Positions 54,435-62,404 of a DNA stretch of 64,000 nt are shown here, piece by piece. Source of the stretch: Pontibacter kalidii (GTDB lineage Bacteria; Bacteroidota; Bacteroidia; Cytophagales; Hymenobacteraceae); assembly GCF_026278245.1 (NCBI RefSeq), contig NZ_CP111079.1, forward strand, positions 4,832,501 to 4,896,500, read 5' to 3'. Below the pieces are notes generated by a model. That model did no database searches. It saw only the letters and a program-made list of their open reading frames with translations, and was not told the DNA's origin. Every line of letters begins with the position of its first letter. Position 1 is the stretch's first letter. Both the position numbers and the translations under genes were made by a program.

Positions 54435-54632
54435 TCAAGCAGCCTGCTGTGCCGAAGGGGCCACCCTGTCCAACTCGGAGGACGGGATGAGCCAACGGCT
54501 CGGCCTGAGTACGTCCTTCTGCGCCTTCAACGTGCCCCTTTCAATATAGTGGCGGATCGCTTTCTCCGTCACGTTGATTCCCCTGCTCTTTAGTTCTGCT
54601 CTAAACTCTCTCACCGAATAAAATGCTCTCAT
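54435..54632 (-). CDS. small HTH (MerR/excisionase-like) protein
   Basis: The 65-residue product from ATG 54632 has a winged helix-turn-helix layout: FYSVREFRAELKSRGINV, TEKAIRHYIERGTLKAQK and RWLIPSSELDRV, like the MerR-type excisionases of mobile elements. It could be the recombination directionality factor of the island. A TTG nine bases upstream is possible but less likely. Confidence 0.68.
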   Translation of the reverse strand: MRAFYSVREFRAELKSRGINVTEKAIRHYIERGTLKAQKDVLRPSRWLIPSSELDRVAPSAQQAA

Positions 54633-54649
54633 TTCCGTCAAGATTAAAG

Positions 54650-54980
54650 GTTATAACAAAGTTTTAATGTTCTCTCGTTACACGCTCTCGCTTCTTCCTT
54701 CTCAAGTCATTAGCCTACATACTGCACCACATCTACCCGCAACTCCACGTCATGTTTCTAATCGCTCCATCTCGCGTTGTCTATTCTCGCTCTTATCCCT
54801 ATAGCACAAGCCAGTACTCAACCGTCAATACCACATCACTTAGCTCCAATAAACCTCAACACACGTACGCTACAAAATCCACAATACTATCAAATATACC
54901 TTACCTAAGTCCCGTCACTTAAAACTCACCTCTATAGTCACAACACGTCTTTCAACGTACCTTTTCGTCCCTATAACAGG
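54650..54980. other. strand-asymmetric, G-poor region
   Basis: For about 320 bases the plus strand is strongly C/T/A with very few G (the minus strand is correspondingly purine- and G-rich). No frame or repeat explains it. It precedes the HTH gene on the minus strand and might be a transcript leader or a replication or transfer initiation region. Confidence 0.45.
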
Positions 54981-55333
54981 GGGACATTTCTAGGAATACA
55001 CACACAGTTCTCCCTTAGGGATGGGGAACTGTCGGGGAAACATTTCTGAGGTTTCCACACGCACCCAGGGACAAACAACCAAAAATCCCAAGGTTTGCGA
55101 ATCGTTGCGCCGTCTATCGGTTGTTGCGCACCTTGCTCGCCGCTTTCGCTTTGTTCTCGGCTGTGGCTCTGAGCACTTCTAGCCACGGGTTAATGTTCAT
55201 GCGGAACAGAGACTATGGACAGATACACATGAACATGTTGGATGTTTAGCCTAAAGCTGAGAGAATCCAACAAACTCCTCTTGCCTTTCGGTACAGTATA
55301 GGAAAAAAAGGGTGCGGAAGGTTAGTGCGGGGA
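54981..55333. other. spacer, nothing secure
   Basis: A 71-codon frame on the minus strand at 54971-55186 has a basic, Gln/Ser-rich start and could be a relic, but no family was recognised. Confidence 0.35.
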
Positions 55334-55594
55334 ATGATTTTTTTGCGGGTGCGTGGGGTGTACACTTCCATAGGCATGAGTCTGCTAGACAAGCGGTTTG
55401 TTGTGGAGGCGGTGTGCATAAGGCGCAGCAGCATCATGTTGCTACAGCTAAATTCGGGCCTTATACCTATCCTCATAATGTTGGTCCTTGGCGCTTACAT
55501 GAGCCCACAGGAAAAGCTGACACCGTGGCTGTGTCTTTTGCTCCTGTTCCTCACTGCCAGATTACATAGTATTCCGATGCTATTGCTAAGTTAA
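55334..55594 (+). CDS. possible small membrane protein
   Basis: The 86-residue frame from ATG 55334 has two hydrophobic stretches (GLIPILIMLVLGAYM and LCLLLLFLTARLH) after a basic amphipathic start. Protein-like hydrophobicity is the only support. It converges on the KilA-N gene and ends just before its terminator. Could be a chance frame. Confidence 0.35.
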   Translation: MIFLRVRGVYTSIGMSLLDKRFVVEAVCIRRSSIMLLQLNSGLIPILIMLVLGAYMSPQEKLTPWLCLLLLFLTARLHSIPMLLLS

Positions 55595-55600
55595 AAGAAA

Positions 55601-55628
55601 AGGCTTTCTGCTTTTATACAGAAAGCCT
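55601..55628 (-). terminator. terminator of the KilA-N gene
   Basis: AGGCTTTCTG and CAGAAAGCCT form a 10-bp stem; on the minus strand the hairpin is followed by TTTTCTTTT. Confidence 0.8.
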
Positions 55629-55655
55629 CATAGGATCTAACTTTTAAGAGAGTTA

Positions 55656-56372
55656 CTATGCCACCATAGTATATGCTCCTGCCTCTCGCTCAGGAGTGGA
55701 TAGGCGTCTGAGCGTGGCCTCAGTGTTTGCTTTAGTGTACAAGTCCATGATAAACTTATATCCTTCCTCTGTCCATTTAAGGTGGAAGTTGACAACTCTT
55801 TCTTCCCCATCCCTATCAGGTCTAATTACTGGGGCTAGCTCAGCAAATCCCATGTCTTGATATTTCTCCGTCAGCTGCCACACACCTTGATCGGTTCTAT
55901 ATTGAATTCCTTGTTCTTTTAGAAACTGATTTAGCTTTTCTCCGCTCAGGCTAGGGAAAAGCATTTTGCCAATCGTAGTTACATTATAAATTGGCCCCTT
56001 CTTAGTAAGGGCAGGAGATAAGTTGGATAGGTTCCTGCTAGTCGAGTGAAAATTATTTATGATAATTTCCTCTATCCTTTTATAAACCCAAACTTCGAAT
56101 TTGGGTGATAACCAAGCTGCAAATTTAAGTGCTAGCAATTTATGCATCCATGTGCCAGAGTTAGAACTGCCACGGTTTACAACCAAAACGGGAATTCCCG
56201 TTTCGCTTTGAAGCTCATTTATGTAGGCAGCAGTTTGTTTGCTCCTAATGAAGTCATGCACTCTTTTCTTGGGGAATGGCTTTGCCATTTCTGTGGCATT
56301 CACCATTAACTCACCATCTAGCCTAAAGGTGATGGAACTGCTACCGTACTGAAAAATTTTAGACTTCTCCAT
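55656..56372 (-). CDS. KilA-N domain DNA-binding protein
   Basis: The 238-residue protein begins with the KilA-N domain (LMVNATEMAK, then SGTWMHKLLALKFAAWLSP), the module of phage and plasmid regulators, and has an antirepressor-like C terminus (IGKMLFPSLSGEKLNQFLKE, WQLTEKYQDMGFAEL). It has a good ribosome site AAGGAGG and follows an HTH gene on the same strand. The decayed homologue of this pair is at the left end of the island. Confidence 0.85.
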   Translation of the reverse strand: MEKSKIFQYGSSSITFRLDGELMVNATEMAKPFPKKRVHDFIRSKQTAAYINELQSETGIPVLVVNRGSSNSGTWMHKLLALKFAAWLSPKFEVWVYKRIEEIIINNFHSTSRNLSNLSPALTKKGPIYNVTTIGKMLFPSLSGEKLNQFLKEQGIQYRTDQGVWQLTEKYQDMGFAELAPVIRPDRDGEERVVNFHLKWTEEGYKFIMDLYTKANTEATLRRLSTPEREAGAYTMVA

Positions 56373-56640
56373 TCTAGCCTCCTTCTCTTAAGTTCAAATA
56401 ATTAGTTGAGAAGCGTGCGAAGAATTGCAGTCCATTAGGTTAAATGAAACCTTATTTGGGTTAGTCAAATTCCCTCCGCCTCTCAAAGTTGTTCTATTAA
56501 TCGATCCTAATTGAAGTTGTTGTAATGTGCAGGATGATCGTTTTGTGTCGTTCAACTGCCAGAGTTAATTTGTACAGGTTGAGTGATGGGCTAAGTACAG
56601 CCTCTCGGTGGAATACTCAGCTGTACATGACCCGTTAAGC

Positions 56641-56982
56641 TCATGATGCCCTTCTGCTTTTGCTGACAACCATAATGGATGCTGGTTCAGCCTCTATTTC
56701 AGCAATGGTCCTCTGGCGTGAAGCTTTGAGCCAATCCGCCAGCTCCTGTTTGACGAAGTATAGCCGCTTGCCTTTTTTAAGGTGAGGTATTGATCTGGAG
56801 CTGGTTTTTTCATAGATGGCTGACTTTGATACGTTGAGGTATGCGGCAGCCTCATCTACTGTTAAGAAATCTCCAGTTGACTGGGTACTATCGGTTTTGT
56901 CCAGTCGTTCCTGAATGTCCAGCAGGATAGACTCGATGCGGTCTATGCGCTTCTCAATAATAGCAAAAGGATTTTCCATCAT
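56641..56982 (-). CDS. HTH (excisionase-type) DNA-binding protein
   Basis: The 113-residue product has a predicted N-terminal coiled coil (IIEKRIDRIESILLDIQERL) and an excisionase-family HTH (DFLTVDEAAAYLNVSKSAIY ... HLKKGKRLYFVKQELADWL). Proteins of this kind act as recombination directionality factors or plasmid regulators. It starts with two adjacent ATGs after AGAGGCGT. It could drive excision of the island; inference only. Confidence 0.85.
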   Translation of the reverse strand: MMENPFAIIEKRIDRIESILLDIQERLDKTDSTQSTGDFLTVDEAAAYLNVSKSAIYEKTSSRSIPHLKKGKRLYFVKQELADWLKASRQRTIAEIEAEPASIMVVSKSRRAS

Positions 56983-57047
56983 ACGCCTCTATCATTTGTT
57001 CCAGAGCAAATGTATAAAGGAGTCTTTCTGTGGTATTTGCGATTTAC

Positions 57048-57875
57048 TTACGTATTATTTGCAAATGATTGTTGAGATGCCTTGTTTATAGCATCGAGTA
57101 GTCTTTGTTTGTGGCGTTTAAGTTCTTCAAGTTCAGCCGGTCCAGGTGCGTCACTATATCTTTCTACATAAGTAAAAAGGTTCTGTCTGCTACCGATAAT
57201 CTTCCCAAAGGTAGTTTTTAGTGCATTAGTTAGCTGCTCCTTATTGGTAAAATGCTTATTCATTAAATACCCTAGCTCATTCAACACAACAAGCATGATA
57301 GCATACTCTTTTTTTTGTTTTACTGTTGAGTATAGCTCTTTCACGATGGGGTACACCTTTTTCCCATCCTCTGTTAGGTGGTAGTAAAAACCGAACTCTC
57401 TATTTGAGGCGGATGCTAGGTCTGGCTGCGATAGTTTTTGTTGCGGTCGTAGTTCCTGTAGCGTTTGACCCTGCTCAAGAGTCGCTTTGAACATGGAAGC
57501 TTTCGATATGGAGATAATATCTCGTTTTAGCTCATACAATGGGTAAAGTTTCATTGAGATAGCTCCATTTAAAAGCCTGTCCTTATGAACTATCTCTTTC
57601 GGTTCATTACCAGGAAGGGACAGGACTTGGTATGGAGGCTCCTTTCCCTGCAGACTGCATTGGTGTAACGCTGCATTGATTTTGTCTCGGTACTCGAATT
57701 CTAGTTCATCTCTGCGGATACAGATGTGAATATCTACCTCGTCTAGAAGTGCTTTAAGCCTGTGAGGCTGATGGTTGTTTGTGACTTCTTCAATATAATC
57801 GAGGATTTCAAATTTATCAAATGCCTCCTCCTCCACTAAAGTTAAGAAATCTGTTAAACCAATTCTTTCTTTCAT
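57048..57875 (-). CDS. protein of unknown function, possibly element-associated
   Basis: The 275-residue soluble protein has a charged start (IGLTDFLTLVEEEAFDKFEI) and a helical C-terminal half (IMLVVLNELGYLMNKHFTNK, SRQNLFTYVERYSDAPGPAE) in a style loosely like RteC-type proteins of Bacteroidota elements, but the match is too weak to name. It is upstream of the HTH-KilA-N pair on the same strand. Composition is AT-rich. Confidence 0.6.
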   Translation of the reverse strand: MKERIGLTDFLTLVEEEAFDKFEILDYIEEVTNNHQPHRLKALLDEVDIHICIRRDELEFEYRDKINAALHQCSLQGKEPPYQVLSLPGNEPKEIVHKDRLLNGAISMKLYPLYELKRDIISISKASMFKATLEQGQTLQELRPQQKLSQPDLASASNREFGFYYHLTEDGKKVYPIVKELYSTVKQKKEYAIMLVVLNELGYLMNKHFTNKEQLTNALKTTFGKIIGSRQNLFTYVERYSDAPGPAELEELKRHKQRLLDAINKASQQSFANNT

Positions 57876-58383
57876 TGCTTCATTCCTTTGTTGCTTTTTA
57901 ATTACCAGGATTGCTCACCCTTGTTATAAACCAAGGTAGGGAATAGACAATGTAAAAGTGATGTGGTATACTGCCGTTAATTAAGCAAGTATAACTAGCC
58001 TACTATATACCTAAATTTTAATGAATTTGTTTTCCTTTTACTTCCCTTAAATAGCATGTATCTTGATATGAAGATAAAGGCAATCAGACCTTCGGACTGA
58101 AAGGCCTACAGTATGGCAGATGTGGTGGCCGAAGCGATTGATGCCTTGAGTAGAAAGCTACTTATGCAGAGAACAAGAATTACATTCACAGCAAGTGGAG
58201 GCACTGATTCGTCACATGGTGTGGATGAAGGCCAATCTTGCGAACGGTAAGGAGGTGAAGGGGGATCGTGGCGCACAAGAAGGATGATAGGATCAAGTAC
58301 GCAGTCACAGTGGCTTCAAATGTCGATCTTTACGAGTAAGATATGAAATTCGAGCTAACGAGGGTCTGAGAGCTAGAGAGGCA
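57876..58383. other. 508-bp spacer, possible gene relics
   Basis: No intact gene. Short peptides in different frames between 58110 and 58310 (for example AENKNYIHSKWRH and HMVWMKANLANGKEVKG) hint at a decayed gene that I cannot identify. Confidence 0.35.
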
Positions 58384-58408
58384 AAATGTATGCAAATTGT
58401 ATGTACAT
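58384..58408. repeat. 25-bp inner repeat, right copy
   Basis: Identical to 34296-34320 and in the same orientation, 46 bases inside the right att repeat. Confidence 0.7.
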
Positions 58409-58414
58409 AAAAAA

Positions 58415-58445
58415 AGCCACTTGCCGATTTTACTCGTAAGTGGCT
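58415..58445 (-). terminator. terminator of the restored tRNA-Arg, supplied by the island
   Basis: AGCCACTT and AAGTGGCT form the stem; on the minus strand it is followed by TTTTTTT. It replaces the displaced original terminator at 34107-34138. Confidence 0.8.
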
Positions 58446-58454
58446 GATTTTCAA

Positions 58455-58498
58455 GTGGTCACGAAGGGAGTCGAACCCCTAACCTTCTGATTCGTAGT
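58455..58498. repeat. attR: 44-bp direct repeat
   Basis: Identical to 34141-34184; it lies inside the intact tRNA-Arg gene. Confidence 0.92.
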
Positions 58499-58529
58499 CA
58501 GATGCTCTATCCAGTTGAGCTACGAGACC
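58456..58529 (-). tRNA. tRNA-Arg(ACG)
   Basis: The minus strand folds as a cloverleaf: acceptor arms GGTCTCG and CGTGACC, anticodon loop CTACGAA with anticodon ACG, and T arm AGGGG-TTCGACT-CCCTT. The discriminator is A and no CCA is encoded. There is one U-U mismatch at positions 5-68 of the acceptor stem. It is the integration target of the island. Confidence 0.93.
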
Positions 58530-58593
58530 ATTCCGTTATTGTGATGCAAAGTAACAGCGTTTTTTCTTTATACGCAAGAGCCGTGTCAAAAAA

Positions 58594-59316
58594 TTATTCA
58601 CTTTTAGCGGCTGCTTTCCGCAGGGCGCGCTTTAAGGCCCTGTCGAACAGGAAGTAAAGCCCTCCGATAGAAATCACAATTAAGGCCACCATCAGTATCT
58701 GGCCGCCGCGGCCGCTGTCGGGGTTCTGCAGCGCCTGCACTACGTCGCGGGCTTGGGTACCTACCCAAAAGAAAAAGAGGGTGCGCGGCAGCATCCCCAC
58801 TATACTTGCCAGGAAGAACTTGCGCTTGTCTATCTGCAGCAGCGAGAGCACAAAGTTCATCAGGGCGAAGGGCAGCACCGGCGAAATGCGCGTCAGGAAA
58901 ATAAGGCTCCAGCTCTCGCTGCGCAGCTCCTGCATCAGGGCACGTGCCTTGTCGAAGCGGTTCAAAAAACTCATCATCTTACCGTGGTCCACCAGCTGGG
59001 CAATGCTGTAGCCGATAAGCGCTGCGATGCCATACGATACCACAATGCCCGCAAAGCCGCTCCAGCCTATATAAAAGCCACTGATCAGGGCGATAAAGGT
59101 GGTAGGCGTAAGCGCTAGCGCCATCGTTATGGAGATGGCGGCAAAGTATAGTAGCATCTCCCACACCGACAGCCCCTGCAGCAGGTCCTCGTAGTTATAC
59201 AGCACCACCGCCACAGTAGAGCTTACCACCACCGGCACCACTACCAGCAGCAGCATGGAAACAAACGTAGAGGCATTTTCGCGTATAAAGGTGCGCAGCA
59301 GGGGGAGTGACTTCAT
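58594..59316 (-). CDS. TVP38/TMEM64-family (VTT domain) membrane protein
   Basis: The 240-residue protein from ATG 59316 has about six membrane helices and the VTT-domain signature: TTFIALISGFYIGWSGF, RISPVLPFALMNFVLSL and FLASIVGMLPRTLFFFWVG. Family members have lipid-scramblase or transport-type roles in bacteria and eukaryotes; the bacterial substrate is unclear. The frame extends to 59463, but the upstream part is not family-like. Confidence 0.88.
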   Translation of the reverse strand: MKSLPLLRTFIRENASTFVSMLLLVVVPVVVSSTVAVVLYNYEDLLQGLSVWEMLLYFAAISITMALALTPTTFIALISGFYIGWSGFAGIVVSYGIAALIGYSIAQLVDHGKMMSFLNRFDKARALMQELRSESWSLIFLTRISPVLPFALMNFVLSLLQIDKRKFFLASIVGMLPRTLFFFWVGTQARDVVQALQNPDSGRGGQILMVALIVISIGGLYFLFDRALKRALRKAAAKSE

Positions 59317-59347
59317 GAGGCAAGTATACTTTGTTTTGTCTGAATGT

Positions 59348-59371
59348 AGACGAAAGACAAAGGACAAAAGA
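59348..59371. repeat. dispersed GACAAAGGACAAAAG-type repeat
   Basis: Short AG-rich units (AGACGAAAGACAAAGGACAA) occur here, again at 60667-60697, in inverse at 60802-60833, and in variant form at 26161-26190, always between genes. Probably a small interspersed repeat of this genome. Confidence 0.5.
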
Positions 59372-59519
59372 TTTTGGCGGCTTTGAAAGTATAAATCGCT
59401 TGCCTTTGGCGTGCCTTTATACTTCGCGCGTAGTTTTCTAACTTGCAGATACCGCTCCCGCATACTTTGGGTACCTGTGGGAGGAGAAAATAATTACTCA
59501 TTAGGATAAAGTATAAACT

Positions 59520-60659
59520 ATGAAGTTCGGAACAAAAGCTATACATGCTGGCGTAGAGCCAGACCCATCTACGGGCGCCATCATGACGCCGATTTACCAG
59601 ACATCCACTTATGTGCAGCGCTCACCAGGCGACCACAAGGGCTACGAATACTCCCGCACGCACAACCCCACCCGCACCCAGCTGCAGAACGCGCTGGCGG
59701 CCCTGGAGAACGGCACGCACGGCCTAGCCTTCTCCTCGGGTATGGCGGCGACGGATGCCATCATGAAACTGTTGAAGCCTGGCGATGAGGTGGTCTCGAC
59801 CAACGACCTATACGGCGGCAGCTACCGCATCTTCACCAAGATCTTCCAGAACTACGGCCTTAAGTTCCACTTCACTAACATGCAAAACGTGGAGAATGTG
59901 GAAAAGCTGATCAACGGGAACACCAAAATGATCTGGGTGGAGACACCTACCAACCCGCTGCTCAACATCATCGACGTAAAAGCCTACGGTGAGCTGTGCA
60001 AGAAGCATAACCTGCTGCTGGTGGCTGATAACACCTTCGCTACACCCTACCTGCAAACCCCGCTCGATATGGGGGCCGACATTGTGATGCACTCGCTGAC
60101 CAAGTACATGGGCGGCCACTCGGACGTAGTGATGGGGGCGATTGTGGTAAACGATGATGAGCTGCGAGAGCGCCTGGCCTTTATCCAGAACTCCTGCGGC
60201 GCCACGCCGGGCCCACAGGACTGCTTCCTGGTGCTGCGTGGCCTCAAGACGCTGCACCTGCGCATGGAGCGCCACTGCCAGAACGGCCGTCAGGTGGCCG
60301 AGTACCTGAAAGGCCATCCGAAGGTAAGCAAAGTATACTGGCCCGGCTTTGCCGAACACCCGAACCACGAGGTGGCCCAGCAGCAGATGCGCGACTTTGG
60401 CGGCATGGTGTCGTTTGAGCTGAAGGGCGATAATGTGAACGATGCGATGCGCGTGCTGGAGAACCTGAGGTTGTTTGCCCTGGCCGAGTCTTTGGGCGGC
60501 GTGGAGTCGCTGTGCGGCCACCCGGCTACCATGACACACGCCAGCATTCCGCGCGAAGACCGTATGAAGGCTGGCCTGAGCGATACGCTGATGCGCCTGA
60601 GTGTGGGCGTGGAGGACGCCGAAGACCTGATCGCGGACTTGGAGCAGGCGATTGGGTAG
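59520..60659 (+). CDS. metB: cystathionine gamma-synthase / trans-sulfuration PLP enzyme
   Basis: The 379-residue enzyme is a fold-type I PLP protein of the Cys/Met metabolism family: FSSGMAATDAI, DNTFATPYLQTPLDMGAD and the lysine motif HSLTKYMGGHSD, plus SLGGVESLCGHPATMTH at the C terminus. It joins O-acyl-homoserine with cysteine, or cleaves cystathionine; the two roles cannot be separated by eye. Flanked by the dispersed AAAGGACAA-type repeats. Confidence 0.88.
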   Translation: MKFGTKAIHAGVEPDPSTGAIMTPIYQTSTYVQRSPGDHKGYEYSRTHNPTRTQLQNALAALENGTHGLAFSSGMAATDAIMKLLKPGDEVVSTNDLYGGSYRIFTKIFQNYGLKFHFTNMQNVENVEKLINGNTKMIWVETPTNPLLNIIDVKAYGELCKKHNLLLVADNTFATPYLQTPLDMGADIVMHSLTKYMGGHSDVVMGAIVVNDDELRERLAFIQNSCGATPGPQDCFLVLRGLKTLHLRMERHCQNGRQVAEYLKGHPKVSKVYWPGFAEHPNHEVAQQQMRDFGGMVSFELKGDNVNDAMRVLENLRLFALAESLGGVESLCGHPATMTHASIPREDRMKAGLSDTLMRLSVGVEDAEDLIADLEQAIG

Positions 60660-60835
60660 CTTTACTGACAAAAGACGTTAAGACAAAGGACAAAGGATTG
60701 TCTTGAAAGTGGGCAGCTCGAGAAGCCAGCAAGTGGCCTTCTTTTTTGATGTATCTGTTTGTCTTGGTGCTACGCGTATATACATATCATACATAGAAGT
60801 CCATTGTCTTTTGTCCAAAGATCTTTAGTCTAAAA

Positions 60836-61351
60836 ATGGCAGAAGAACAGATCATACTTTACCGGGAGCGACAGCGGTTCAGGCAGTTTTGGCTGTGGGT
60901 GGTGGTGCTGGGCGTGGCGGCTATTTTCTGGGTGGGCTTTGTGTACCAGGTGCTGCTGGGCGGGAAGTATGGCAACAGGCCGGTGTCTGATGTGCAGCTA
61001 AGTATACTTTTTGTGCTGGTGGGGCTGGGGCTGCCATACTTTTTCAGTCGTATGTCGCTTACCACGGAGGTGCAGCCGGGGGAGGTACTGGTACGCTTCT
61101 GGCCTTTTCACATCAAGCCCGTAAAAATTCCGTTGCACCTGGTGCGCGATTACGAGCGGGTAACCTATAACCCCATCGGCGACTACGGCGGCTGGGGCAT
61201 CCGGTGGGGCTTTAAAGGCAAGGCCTACAACATGTCGGGTAACGAGGGCGTGAAGCTATACTTCTACAACCGAAGCCCGCTGCTTATCGGCTCCCAAAGT
61301 GCAGGAGAACTGTTCCGGGCCATCGGCGAAGCTAAGAGAGCTAAGGTATAG
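60836..61351 (+). CDS. small membrane protein of unknown function
   Basis: The 171-residue protein has two membrane helices in its first third (FWLWVVVLGVAAIFWVGFVY and ILFVLVGLGLPYFF), then a soluble beta-rich part (GWGIRWGFKGKAYNM). It resembles the DUF6141-type group in length and layout, which I cannot confirm. It lies alone between metB and the OmpA gene. Confidence 0.65.
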   Translation: MAEEQIILYRERQRFRQFWLWVVVLGVAAIFWVGFVYQVLLGGKYGNRPVSDVQLSILFVLVGLGLPYFFSRMSLTTEVQPGEVLVRFWPFHIKPVKIPLHLVRDYERVTYNPIGDYGGWGIRWGFKGKAYNMSGNEGVKLYFYNRSPLLIGSQSAGELFRAIGEAKRAKV

Positions 61352-61452
61352 TTTGTTTGTTGAAGTGGGCATAGAAACGCTGATTTTATACTTTGCATCT
61401 CCAGTACTTTACAATCATACTTTAGCCCCCATTCATACTTCGCCAGCACAAA

Positions 61453-61489
61453 AAAAGCGCCGGTAACCACAGAGGTTACCGGCGCTTTT
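61453..61489. terminator. bidirectional terminator
   Basis: AAAAGCGCCGGTAACC and GGTTACCGGCGCTTTT form a perfect 16-bp stem with a 5-nt loop, between two converging genes. Confidence 0.9.
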
Positions 61490-61510
61490 ATATCAACTTA
61501 AAGTATAAAA

Positions 61511-62221
61511 CTAGGCTTTGATACCCAGGATTTTATAGATCTCAGAGAAGTCTGGCGTCAGGATGATCTCCGTACGACGGTTCTTCGCTTTTGCCTCAGC
61601 AGTACGGCCTGCGTCTACTGGCATGTAGTAAGAACGTCCGGCTGGCGTTACTCTGTCTGGAGACAGGCCTTTCTCAGTCATCAGACGCGTGATCTCAGTG
61701 GCACGCAGCACACTCAGGTCCCAGTTATCAGTCAGGTAGCGCATGCCGCTCATTACAGAAACGTCATCCGTATGGCCTTCTACCATCACACCAACTTGCT
61801 GGTTCTTCTTCAGCACGTCTACCAACTGGTCGATCGCCTTCTTGCCACCAGAGTTTACTTTCGTGCTACCAGTTGCAAACAACAGCTTGTCCGACATCGA
61901 AACGTATACTTTGCCATCTTTAACAGATACGCTCAGGTCGCTCTCGTTAAAGCCTTTCAGGGCAGTGTTTACTTCGTTTCTCAGGTTGTCGAGGATCTTG
62001 TTCTGCTCGTTCATGGCGCGCTCCAGATCAGCTAGCTTCTGCTCACGCTCTTTGAGAGAGTTAGACAGCTCGTCAACTTTAGCTTTTGATGCCTGTAGCT
62101 CGCGCTCCTGGGCTTCCTTGCTTGCCTGCAGGTCTTCGTACTTTTTAGAAGACACACAAGATGCCATCATGGTAGAGCACATCACCAGGGCAAGAGATGC
62201 TTTGAAGAAATTGGATTTCAT
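61511..62221 (-). CDS. OmpA-family lipoprotein
   Basis: The 236-residue product from ATG 62221 has a lipoprotein signal (ALVMCSTMMASC), a coiled coil of about 60 residues (SKEAQERELQASKAKVDELS ...) and a C-terminal OmpA domain with GHTDDVSV and NWDLSVLRATEI, the peptidoglycan-binding motif. It anchors the outer membrane to the cell wall. Confidence 0.92.
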   Translation of the reverse strand: MKSNFFKASLALVMCSTMMASCVSSKKYEDLQASKEAQERELQASKAKVDELSNSLKEREQKLADLERAMNEQNKILDNLRNEVNTALKGFNESDLSVSVKDGKVYVSMSDKLLFATGSTKVNSGGKKAIDQLVDVLKKNQQVGVMVEGHTDDVSVMSGMRYLTDNWDLSVLRATEITRLMTEKGLSPDRVTPAGRSYYMPVDAGRTAEAKAKNRRTEIILTPDFSEIYKILGIKA

Positions 62222-62404
62222 GGGTGATAGTTGTTTGTTTGGATAATGTTTGAGAATACTTTGCAAATATGGTAAAAGATAAGTCTACAAGCTAAGAAAA
62301 CTCTATTAAAACCAATAATTTACCCTTTGTTTCTGCTTCAAAACGCAAGATTCTTTATAATATTGTATGATAGCTATATTTTTTCCAATCTATTTTCTAT
62401 CCAG

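Larger units (their letters stand above)
34141..58498. mobile_element. 24.3-kb genomic island in tRNA-Arg(ACG)
   Basis: The island is bounded by 44-bp perfect direct repeats made of the 3' part of tRNA-Arg, with a tyrosine recombinase just inside the left repeat. The right copy completes the functional tRNA; the left copy is a fragment. The content is accessory: type I R-M with embedded Argonaute, resolvase, antitoxin, integron cassettes and KilA-N regulators. There are no visible conjugation or phage structural genes, so it is probably a mobilisable or defence island. Codon and base composition change repeatedly inside it. Confidence 0.88.
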
